The notes below the pieces were generated by a model that was not told the DNA's origin, did not search any database, and saw only the letters and a program-made list of their open reading frames with translations. Position numbers and translations under genes: made by a program. A DNA stretch of 5,281 nt from contig DAOWML010000181.1 in assembly GCA_030643125.1 (NCBI GenBank), positions 1 to 5,281 of the forward strand, written 5' to 3'. The stretch comes from Bacteroidales bacterium (lineage in GTDB: Bacteria > Bacteroidota > Bacteroidia > Bacteroidales > UBA12077). Below are positions 1-5,182 of this stretch, piece by piece (positions within the stretch are counted from its first letter, which is position 1; every line of letters starts with the position of its first letter).

Positions 1-359
1 AAATACCAGATGTTGCCTGGGAGTTGATCGAACTTTCAGATAAACCATTAACAATTATATTTTCAGGGGCAAAAAATCTGGCTCCAAATATAATTGCACA
101 AAACGGGAGTGTTGGAATTAGAATATCAGATGACCCTTTTAATCAAAATCTTATTCAAAAATTCAAAAAGCCTATTGTATCTACTTCGGCTAATATTAGT
201 GGACAAACATCACCTTTAAATTTTGAGGAAATTAGTCAGGAAATAATTGAGTCTGTAGACTATGTTGTTAAATGGAGGCAAGATGATTTTTCAAATACAC
301 AAGCATCAAGCATTATTAAACTCGAACCAAACGGTGAAATTGAAATAATAAGAAAATAA
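1..359 (+). CDS. L-threonylcarbamoyladenylate synthase (Sua5/YrdC/YwlC family), C-terminal part; 5' end outside window
   Basis: The reading frame is open from base 3 (IPDVAWELIELSDKPLTII...) to a TAA at 357-359, so 118 residues of the C-terminal part are visible and the true start lies to the left. A TTG at 24 is internal and not a credible start because the family sequence continues upstream of it. Family signs are the 'SDKPLTIIFSGAKNLAP' stretch and the 'PIVSTSANISGQ' block (bases 171-206), the hallmark STSAN-x-SG of the YrdC fold. Enzymes of this family make threonylcarbamoyl-AMP from threonine, bicarbonate and ATP in the cytoplasm; TsaD/TsaB/TsaE then transfer the group to A37 of ANN-decoding tRNAs (t6A). 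The fragment ends soon after the YrdC domain, so this looks like the short form without the extra Sua5 C-terminal domain. It is convergent with the next gene, with a palindrome between them. Confidence 0.9.
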   Translation, partial: IPDVAWELIELSDKPLTIIFSGAKNLAPNIIAQNGSVGIRISDDPFNQNLIQKFKKPIVSTSANISGQTSPLNFEEISQEIIESVDYVVKWRQDDFSNTQASSIIKLEPNGEIEIIRK

Positions 360-375
360 AGGTGTGGTTTTTTGT

Positions 376-401
376 TAACAGACGGGTTAACCCGTCTGTT
401 A
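376..401. terminator. Perfect 26-bp palindrome, probable bidirectional terminator between convergent genes
   Basis: The sequence TAACAGACGGG-TTAA-CCCGTCTGTTA is perfectly self-complementary over 26 bp; as RNA it would form an 11-bp stem with a four-base loop. It lies in the 51-bp gap between two convergent stop codons (357-359 and 411-413), where a shared terminator is expected. On the plus strand only TTT follows the stem. On the minus strand the bases after the stem are ACAAAAAA, so neither side has a classical U-run. It is therefore either a terminator of the weak-U type or a repeated palindromic element; the sequence alone does not decide. Confidence 0.6.
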
Positions 402-410
402 TTTCAGATA

Positions 411-1139
411 TTAATTGCCACTTTTAATTTTGCCGCTTCCTGTAATATTTGCATCAATTAGCGGATTTCCTTTATAATAAATTTTACCACTACCTGTAAT
501 ATTTGCATCTAATTCTCCTGAAACAAAGGCTTCTATGGAACCTGAACCGGTAATTGTTAAATCTGCCTCCTTAAACTCAAGGTTTACCGATTCAAAATCG
601 CCTGAACCAGTAATTGTAGCATCCAATTCGTTTGCTTTCGATTTCCCTTCAATTCTTATATCGCCAGAACCTGTAATCATTGCATAAATATCATTTGTAG
701 TTAAATCATCAATCAGTACCGATCCACTTCCAGAAATAATAAAAGCTAACTTTTCTGATTTAATTGCTGATTTTGCAATGATATCGCCTGAGCCAGACAC
801 AACCAGTTTCTTAATATCTTTTACGGTAACGTAAATATTGATTTTGCCAATTCCTTTGTAGTTGTACCATTTTTCAAATTTAATATTTAAGCTCATTCCG
901 CGTACTTCTGTTTCAATCTTTTCCAGCAGATTTTCATCAGCCTCAATTATAACCTCGTTCTTAGAACCTTGTGTCAAATACAAATTAGCTGGAATTGCCA
1001 AGCTTATTTCATCAAAATCTCCAAGGTTTCTTGTTTCCTTTTTATCTTCAAATAATGATGTACCAAAAACATTACTTGAAAGTAATCCAAAAAGTACAAG
1101 CGTTGTAACTGCAATTGTTTTAACTAGTTTTGTTTTCAT
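411..1139 (-). CDS. Secreted DUF2807 (head GIN domain) protein with seven GSG repeats, putative adhesin-like beta-solenoid
   Basis: A 242-residue protein. Residues 1-26 form a signal peptide (MKTKLVK, then a hydrophobic stretch to about residue 22, with likely cleavage near SNVFG|TS), so it is exported. No lipobox cysteine is present. Residues 37-110 match the start of DUF2807 proteins (RNLGDFDEISLAIPANLYLTQG, then an NEVIIEADENLLEKIETEV-type strand region). From residue 114 the chain is a series of [IV]-[ST]-GSG units, with GSG at residues 116, 137, 157, 178, 198, 216 and 234. The spacing of 18-21 residues is that of a right-handed beta-solenoid in which each GSG sits at a turn. The family is annotated as a putative auto-transporter adhesin, but there is no translocator domain here and its molecular role is unproven. 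It is a monocistronic-looking gene, convergent with the upstream gene. The start is the ATG that gives the signal peptide. Confidence 0.85.
   Translation of the reverse strand: MKTKLVKTIAVTTLVLFGLLSSNVFGTSLFEDKKETRNLGDFDEISLAIPANLYLTQGSKNEVIIEADENLLEKIETEVRGMSLNIKFEKWYNYKGIGKINIYVTVKDIKKLVVSGSGDIIAKSAIKSEKLAFIISGSGSVLIDDLTTNDIYAMITGSGDIRIEGKSKANELDATITGSGDFESVNLEFKEADLTITGSGSIEAFVSGELDANITGSGKIYYKGNPLIDANITGSGKIKSGN
427..509 (-). repeat. Two near-identical 29-bp direct repeats encoding the last two GSG units
   Basis: Bases 427-455 and 481-509 are identical except at three positions, with an offset of exactly 54 bp (18 codons). Both encode the peptide DANITGSGKI, and they share an unbroken CCTGTAATATTTGCATC. 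The earlier GSG units differ more in DNA and have 20-21 residue spacing. This points to a recent in-frame duplication of one solenoid coil at the C-terminal end. Confidence 0.8.
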
Positions 1140-1471
1140 AAATGTATTTTTTTAAGTTATTGATTTTGTTTTAGTTATTCATTTACCTTTCTAGTAATTA
1201 GTCTTTTTTCTGTTACTCGCTCCCACAAATCCCATACACTATAATCCGCTCGTGAACCTCCATGCCTCAATTCTTATCATAAAGTACTAAAGGATTAATT
1301 ATTATCATCCATATTTTGTATAATTCCATTACATGGAGGTTTCATAATCTCAGATTTTTGTTTTGTTTCAATAAAAGACGATAAAAAATTATACATGCTG
1401 CATTATTTTTAATATTTTTGAATGATATGTATTAAACATTTTTTAAGTAACCTAAATTGCTCTTAAAATAA
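1140..1471. other. 332-bp intergenic region between divergent genes; no gene seen
   Basis: The region separates the divergently transcribed DUF2807 gene (-) and dehydratase gene (+), so it should hold both promoters. I see no credible ORF or structural RNA. One match to the Bacteroidetes -7 consensus TAnnTTTG reads toward the dehydratase: TATTTTTG at 1413-1420, about 50 bp before its ATG. It lacks a clear -33 TTTG at the usual distance and could be chance in AT-rich DNA. I found no TAnnTTTG match reading toward the DUF2807 gene. The stretch around 1210-1265 is less AT-rich than its surroundings and might be the relic of something older. A spaced inverted repeat (1253-1344) is listed separately. 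Confidence 0.6.
1253..1344. repeat. Spaced inverted repeat (12-bp arms with one bulged base)
   Basis: TGAACCTCCATG at 1253-1264 is matched in inverse orientation by CATGGAGGTTTCA at 1332-1344. The inner 10 bp are perfect, and one extra T is bulged in the right arm. The arms enclose a 67-bp AT-rich stretch. The arrangement fits the ends of a very small mobile element or a long-looped hairpin. No matching target-site duplication is evident in the flanks, so this remains a description of structure only. Confidence 0.5.
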
Positions 1472-3364
1472 ATGATCAGGTTTCCAAAATCATATACCCC
1501 CCGATGGATAGTATTTCTTATCGATCTTTTTATTTGTGCTGTTTCTATTTCTTCTGCTTTTTTATTACGTTTTAATTTTGTTATACCCCCGGAATATTAT
1601 AACAGCTTAAACTTTATTATTCCTTATGTTTTATTTTTTAGATCGATTACTTTTCTGATTTTTAAAACATATGCCGGTATCATTAGATACTCCGGGGCAA
1701 AAGATACCGAAAGAATTTTTATAGTTGCCGTTTCAGGTAGTGTAGTGTTTGTAATTATTAATGCTGTAAACTACTTTTTTGTCAATGGAACATATATTAT
1801 TCCATTCTCTATTGTTATAATAGATTTTCTTTTAACGGTTTTTTTAATGGCTTCTTTCAGACTAGCAACTAAAATAGTATATCAGGAACTTTATAATCCA
1901 AGCAAAGAAAAAACAAATGTTATTATTTATGGTGCCGGACAATTTGGTGTTATTACCAAGAGGACACTGGATAGGGATGCCGAAACCAAACATAAAGTCC
2001 TGGCTTTTTTAGATATTACTGACTCTAATATAGGAAAAACACTTGAAGGTGTTACAATTTATCATGCTGACTATCTTGAGAATTTATTAGACAGAAACAC
2101 TGTTGAAAAATTAATTATTGCTAAAGAAAATATTGGTCCGGTTGAAAAACAAAATGTTATTGAAAAATGTTTGCAATACGATATAGGTGTTCTTTCTGTC
2201 CCGGATATAAACACATGGATTAATGGAGAGTTGAGTTTTAATCAGATTAAAGAAATTAAAATTGAAGACTTACTCGAAAGGCCTCCTATTGTTTTAGATA
2301 TCAATAAAATTAAGAAAATAATTCTTAATAAGAGTGTCTTGGTAACAGGTGCTGCCGGTTCGATAGGTAGCGAAATTGTTCGACAATTAATTAGCTTTAA
2401 CCCTAAAAAAATTATTCTTTTCGATCAGGCAGAATCACCATTGTACGATATGGAACTTGATCTGCAGGAAAAGTTTAACTTTTATAATTTTGAAATAGTA
2501 ATCGGAAATATTGCTGATGAATACAGAATAAGAAAACTTTTCGAAGAATATAAACCCTCGTTTGTATACCATGCTGCAGCTTACAAGCATGTCCCCATGA
2601 TGGAAAAAAATCCTACAGAAGCTTTAAGAACCAATATTCTTGGAACCAAAATTATTGCTGATATTTCTAATGAATTTAAGGTTGAACAATTTGTAATGGT
2701 ATCGACTGATAAAGCCGTGAATCCTACAAATGTTATGGGAGCTTCAAAAAGAATAGCCGAAGTTTACATTCAGACACTTAACCAGGTTAGTAAAACAAAT
2801 TTTATTACAACTCGTTTTGGAAATGTTTTAGGATCAAACGGATCGGTAATTTTACGATTCAAAAAGCAAATCGATAAAGGAGGGCCAATTACAGTCACAC
2901 ATCCTGAAGTTACCCGTTACTTTATGACAATCCCCGAAGCCTGTCAACTTGTACTTGAAGCAGGAGCTATTAGTAATGGTGGAGAGATTTTTATTTTCGA
3001 CATGGGGAAATCAGTAAAAATTATTGACCTCGCTAAGAAAATGATAAAACTCTCCGGACTAAATATTGGAAAAGATATTCAGGTAAAATATACAGGTTTA
3101 AGGCCTGGTGAAAAATTATACGAAGAATTATTAAATGATTTGGAAAATACACTACCTACACATCACTCAAAAATTATGATTGCCAAAGTCCGGAATTATG
3201 ATTTTGAACAAGTACAGAAAACTTTTGAAGAACTTATTAAACTTCAAAAAGATCATGACAATTTCGAAGTTGTTAGAAAAATGAAAGAAATTGTTCCTGA
3301 ATTTAAAAGTCAAAACTCTATTTATGAAGAACTAGACATTGAATTCCAAGATCATGACAACTAA
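1472..3364 (+). CDS. Membrane-anchored nucleotide-sugar 4,6-dehydratase/epimerase, WbpM/PglF/CapD (FlaA1-like) family
   Basis: A 630-residue protein of the usual length for long, membrane-bound SDR dehydratases. About four transmembrane segments lie in residues 12-33, 45-65, 80-102 and 108-130. A first Rossmann domain follows, with the nucleotide-binding turn YGAGQFG (153-159). The catalytic SDR domain begins with VLVTGAAGSIGSE (289-301; TGxxGxxG, NAD(P) binding). Further family motifs are YHAAAYKHVPMME (366-378), STDKAVNPTNVMGASKR (411-427), RFGNVLGSNGSV (448-459) and TGLRPGEKLYEE (541-552). In this family the usual SDR Tyr is replaced: the STDK block and the Met of MGASK (Met422, Lys426) occupy the active site, and all are present. 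Characterised relatives convert UDP-GlcNAc to the UDP-4-keto-6-deoxy sugar for O-antigen, capsule or protein glycans; the exact substrate cannot be read here. The ATG at 1472 gives the expected N-terminus. The stop overlaps the next gene. Confidence 0.93.
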   Translation: MIRFPKSYTPRWIVFLIDLFICAVSISSAFLLRFNFVIPPEYYNSLNFIIPYVLFFRSITFLIFKTYAGIIRYSGAKDTERIFIVAVSGSVVFVIINAVNYFFVNGTYIIPFSIVIIDFLLTVFLMASFRLATKIVYQELYNPSKEKTNVIIYGAGQFGVITKRTLDRDAETKHKVLAFLDITDSNIGKTLEGVTIYHADYLENLLDRNTVEKLIIAKENIGPVEKQNVIEKCLQYDIGVLSVPDINTWINGELSFNQIKEIKIEDLLERPPIVLDINKIKKIILNKSVLVTGAAGSIGSEIVRQLISFNPKKIILFDQAESPLYDMELDLQEKFNFYNFEIVIGNIADEYRIRKLFEEYKPSFVYHAAAYKHVPMMEKNPTEALRTNILGTKIIADISNEFKVEQFVMVSTDKAVNPTNVMGASKRIAEVYIQTLNQVSKTNFITTRFGNVLGSNGSVILRFKKQIDKGGPITVTHPEVTRYFMTIPEACQLVLEAGAISNGGEIFIFDMGKSVKIIDLAKKMIKLSGLNIGKDIQVKYTGLRPGEKLYEELLNDLENTLPTHHSKIMIAKVRNYDFEQVQKTFEELIKLQKDHDNFEVVRKMKEIVPEFKSQNSIYEELDIEFQDHDN

Positions 3365-3785
3365 GCCAGGAGTTGAATTTCTTCATAAAACACCAATTCA
3401 GATTCGCTTTAATGATATTGATATTATGGCGCATGTTAATAATTCTGTTTACCAGAATTATTTCGATATGGCACGACTACAATATTTTGAAATGATCTTC
3501 GAACAAAAAATGAACTGGGAAGAAAAAGCATTGGTTCTGGCAAAAATTACCATAGAATACTTTAATCCTATATTTCTGGGAGAAGAAATTATGGTTGTGT
3601 CTAAGGTCTATAAACTTGGAAATAAAAGCCTCCAAATGAAACAGGAAATTGTCAATACAATTACAAAAGAAGTTAAGGCTAAAAATGATGCCGTTTTGGT
3701 CGCTTTTTTATCTAAAGATAATGAAGCTGTTGAATTACCCGATGACTGGAGAAATAAAATAATTAAATTCGAAAATCTTTCTTAG
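3354..3785 (+). CDS. Acyl-CoA thioesterase, 4HBT/YbgC-like hotdog fold
   Basis: A 143-residue single-domain protein, typical for 4-hydroxybenzoyl-CoA-thioesterase-like hotdog enzymes. The diagnostic N-terminal block is IQIRFNDIDIMAHVNNSVYQNYFDMARLQYF (residues 15-45), matching the family pattern R-x-x-D-x-D-x-x-x-HVNN-x-x-Y-x-x-YF-x-x-AR. By family analogy Asp23 is the catalytic acid, and His27-Val-Asn-Asn begins the central helix. It presumably hydrolyses a fatty or aromatic acyl-CoA in the cytoplasm; the substrate is unknown. The frame is open further upstream to a TTG at 3339, but the ATG at 3354 gives a normal N-terminus (MTTKPGVEFLHKTP). The start overlaps the dehydratase stop by 11 bp, suggesting co-transcription and translational coupling. 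The 3' end is only 12 bp from the convergent rimM stop. Confidence 0.9.
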   Translation: MTTKPGVEFLHKTPIQIRFNDIDIMAHVNNSVYQNYFDMARLQYFEMIFEQKMNWEEKALVLAKITIEYFNPIFLGEEIMVVSKVYKLGNKSLQMKQEIVNTITKEVKAKNDAVLVAFLSKDNEAVELPDDWRNKIIKFENLS

Positions 3786-3797
3786 GGTTACAAGCCC

Positions 3798-4319
3798 TTA
3801 ATCAAAATTTAATAACCCATCCGGAATATTAATCAGAATTTCCTGTAAATCATCATCAACCTCAAGAATTAATTCGTCTTTTGCCGGAATTAAAATTTCT
3901 CCCTTTGTAGTTTTCACATTTAATAAAGGGTTCTTAGGAATAACAATAAATTCTAACACTTCCCCTATCAATTTTTTATTCTGATCAAATACTTTATACC
4001 CGATAATATCAATAAATTCTTCTGTATCGATTTGTAAAATTTTTACCTGCTCAAAGGAAACATAAAATTCCGAATCAATAAATTCAATAGACTTTTCATC
4101 CTCATTGAGGCCTTCAAGTTTTACAATAGCTGTAGTCGATGACTTAGACCTAATTTCCTCAATAAAAAAAGGAACCAATTTATTATCAACATCGATAAAA
4201 ATTGATTCCAATTTTTGAATTTCTTCAAGACAATCATTATTAAATTTCAATATAATCTCACCTTTAATCCCCGTGGTTTTTAAAAGTGATCCTAATAAAT
4301 AATGATCATCTTTTTTCAT
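3798..4319 (-). CDS. rimM: Ribosome maturation factor RimM
   Basis: A 173-residue protein of normal RimM length. The N-terminal RimM domain has the typical opening YLLGSLLKTTGIKGEIILKF (residues 7-26; G-x-x-x-K-x-x-G-x-x-GE). The C-terminal PRC-barrel domain begins near residue 98 (EEFIDIIGYKVFDQNKKLIGEV) and contains NPLLNVKTTKGEILIPA (130-146). It ends with the signature INIPDGLL (163-170). RimM binds 30S protein S19 and assists 16S rRNA folding and processing during 30S assembly. It lies 13 bp downstream of rpsP on the same strand, the conserved rpsP-rimM pairing, so both are probably on one mRNA. The trmD-rplS genes that follow in Proteobacteria and Firmicutes are absent; a convergent gene ends 12 bp away. 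The ATG at 4319 puts the conserved motif at the usual distance from the N-terminus. Confidence 0.95.
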   Translation of the reverse strand: MKKDDHYLLGSLLKTTGIKGEIILKFNNDCLEEIQKLESIFIDVDNKLVPFFIEEIRSKSSTTAIVKLEGLNEDEKSIEFIDSEFYVSFEQVKILQIDTEEFIDIIGYKVFDQNKKLIGEVLEFIVIPKNPLLNVKTTKGEILIPAKDELILEVDDDLQEILINIPDGLLNFD

Positions 4320-4332
4320 GCATGAAAATATC

Positions 4333-5073
4333 TTAAGCTTTTGGTGCTTCGTCCTCGCCTGCCGGACGAGCAGGTTTATTTTCTGCTTCAGGCGCTTTCT
4401 CTTCGACAGCCTTAACCGTTTCTTCTACAGTTTCAGGAGCTTCTTCAGGTTTCGCTTCTTTAGTTTCTTCTGCATTAGCCCCGCCTGCCGGACGAGCAGG
4501 TTCTACCTCCTCGGCAACTTTAGCCCCGCCTGCCGGACTGGCAGGTGTTTCTTCTACAGCTTCAGAAGTTTCTTCAGTTTCTTTTGCATTAGCTTTTGCT
4601 TCTTCAGCAGCTGCTTCGGCATTTCTCTTAGCTAATTCTTCAGCTCGTGCTTCACGCACTTTTGTTTCAGCATCTAAACGTTTTTTAGCTTCAGCATCTG
4701 TGCCTTTTTTTAGCATGTCACGTTTAGCTTGAATCTTGCTTTCTTTTTCATTCAACCAGCTTTGAAATTTTTCCTCAGCTTGTTCTTCAGTTAAAGCACC
4801 TTTTGTTACTCCTTCAAGTAAGTGCTTTTTCATCATAACACCTTTGTACGACAAGATAGCTCTACAAGTATCTGTAGGTTGAGCGCCTTTTTGCAACCAA
4901 TCTAATGCTCTATCAAAATCTAATTCGATAGTAGCAGGATTCGTAATAGGATCATATTTTCCTATGCTTTCAATGAATCTACCATCTCGTGGCGCCCTGC
5001 TATCTGCGACAACAATGTGATAAAAAGGAGCTTTTTTTCTCCCTCTTCTTGTTAATCGAATTTTTACAGGCAT
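4333..5073 (-). CDS. rpsP: 30S ribosomal protein S16 with a long Ala/Glu-rich C-terminal extension
   Basis: Residues 1 to about 85 are a complete bacterial S16: MPVKIRLTRRGRKKAPFYHIVVADSRAPRDGRFIESIGKYDP, then LDFDRALDWLQKGAQPTDTCRAIL. S16 is a primary-binding 30S protein that contacts 16S rRNA. Most bacteria need only about 80-90 residues; here the protein is 246. Residues 88-118 (VTKGALTEEQAEEKFQSWLNEKE) form an extension that I recall from other Bacteroidetes S16 proteins. Residues 119-165 are charged and probably helical (AEAKKRLDAETKVREARAEELAKRNAEAAAEEAK). Residues 166-246 are acidic and low-complexity, with three PA[R/S]PAG peptides (177, 192 and 234) encoded by GC-rich palindromic repeats. 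The tail is unlikely to be needed for rRNA binding and is probably disordered. It is first gene of the rpsP-rimM operon, with a promoter about 50 bp upstream. The ATG at 5073 gives the canonical MPVKIRL start. Confidence 0.96.
   Translation of the reverse strand: MPVKIRLTRRGRKKAPFYHIVVADSRAPRDGRFIESIGKYDPITNPATIELDFDRALDWLQKGAQPTDTCRAILSYKGVMMKKHLLEGVTKGALTEEQAEEKFQSWLNEKESKIQAKRDMLKKGTDAEAKKRLDAETKVREARAEELAKRNAEAAAEEAKANAKETEETSEAVEETPASPAGGAKVAEEVEPARPAGGANAEETKEAKPEEAPETVEETVKAVEEKAPEAENKPARPAGEDEAPKA
4358..4374. repeat. Copy A of a GC-rich palindromic repeat inside rpsP
   Basis: CCTGCCGGACGAGCAGG, with 13 of 17 bases G/C in an AT-rich window. The arms CCTGC/GCAGG enclose a 7-base centre. 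Read on the minus strand it is in the rpsP frame and encodes PARPAG (residues 234-239). It is identical over 17 bp to copy B but has different flanks, and lies 126 bp (42 codons) from it. Confidence 0.85.
4475..4501. repeat. Copy B of the GC-rich palindromic repeat inside rpsP
   Basis: The 17-bp core is at 4484-4500 and is identical to copy A. A longer 27-bp block (4475-4501) matches copy C at 25 positions, including the shared TTAGCCCCG on its left. In the rpsP frame it encodes PARPAGGAN (residues 192-200). The core starts 45 bp (15 codons) from copy C's core, so copies B and C together may be one duplicated segment. Confidence 0.85.
4520..4546. repeat. Copy C of the GC-rich palindromic repeat inside rpsP (variant centre)
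   Basis: The core CCTGCCGGACTGGCAGG is at 4529-4545. The two changes from copies A and B (GA to TG) lengthen the perfect arms to 6 bp (CCTGCC/GGCAGG) around a 5-base centre, so the change improves the palindrome. In the rpsP frame it encodes PASPAGGAK (residues 177-185), with Ser in place of Arg. Confidence 0.85.
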
Positions 5074-5083
5074 ACTCTTGTTT

Positions 5084-5098
5084 TTAATTAATAATTAA
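5084..5098. repeat. Small AT-only inverted repeat in the rpsP leader
   Basis: TTAATTA-A-TAATTAA is a perfect 7-bp inverted repeat around one base. It lies in the predicted untranslated leader, about 10-25 bp before the rpsP ATG. As RNA it would be a weak all-A/U structure. It may be a simple consequence of an AT-rich, Shine-Dalgarno-free Bacteroidetes leader, and no function is claimed. Confidence 0.3.
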
Positions 5099-5121
5099 AC
5101 CTACTTTTTAAAATCGTGCGG

Positions 5122-5152
5122 CAAAGATACAATAATATTTTATTAATAAAAC
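5122..5152 (-). promoter_or_regulatory. Bacteroidetes-type promoter of the rpsP-rimM operon
   Basis: On the minus strand, TATCTTTG (5129-5122) is an exact match to the Bacteroidetes -7 consensus TAnnTTTG, followed by the commonly seen C. The -33 TTTG is represented only by GTTTT at 5152-5148, about 18 bp upstream. Transcription would start near 5115, giving a leader of roughly 40 nt before the rpsP ATG at 5073. The spacer holds the palindrome TTTTATTAATAAAA (5138-5151), which could be chance in AT-rich DNA. Confidence 0.7.
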
Positions 5153-5182
5153 GTTTTTAAAATCTATTTAGACTTCGAAAAT

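Noticed and set aside
24..26. TTG as the start of the Sua5/YrdC gene
   Set aside because: The frame stays open to the left edge with family-like sequence (IPDVAWE), so the gene is cut by the window rather than starting here.
862..1155. 97-codon open frame on the plus strand
   Set aside because: It lies entirely antisense to the DUF2807 gene and covers its signal-peptide region. The translation has no recognisable domain.
1413..1420. TATTTTTG as a -7 box for the dehydratase gene
   Set aside because: It fits the loose consensus, but no -33 box is found at the right distance and such matches are frequent in AT-rich DNA. It is mentioned only in the intergenic entry.
3339..3353. Upstream TTG start for the thioesterase, adding five residues (MNSKI)
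   Set aside because: The ATG at 3354 gives the normal N-terminus for this small family and the usual short overlap. The extra residues are only read-through in the dehydratase overlap.
3784..3798. Possible terminator hairpin between the thioesterase and rimM (AGGGTT-ACA-AGCCCT)
   Set aside because: The stem is only six pairs including one G-U, it works on one strand only, and no U-run follows. It also overlaps both stop regions.
4358..4545. CRISPR-like array
   Set aside because: There are only three short palindromic copies with unequal spacing (126 and 45 bp). The intervening DNA is coding sequence for the S16 tail, and no cas genes are present.
4318..4635. 105-codon open frame on the plus strand, rich in Phe, Arg, Ser and Cys (SPACRTSRF repeats)
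   Set aside because: It is the antisense of the Ala/Glu-rich rpsP tail; its repeats are the other strand of the palindromic repeats, not a real cysteine-rich protein.
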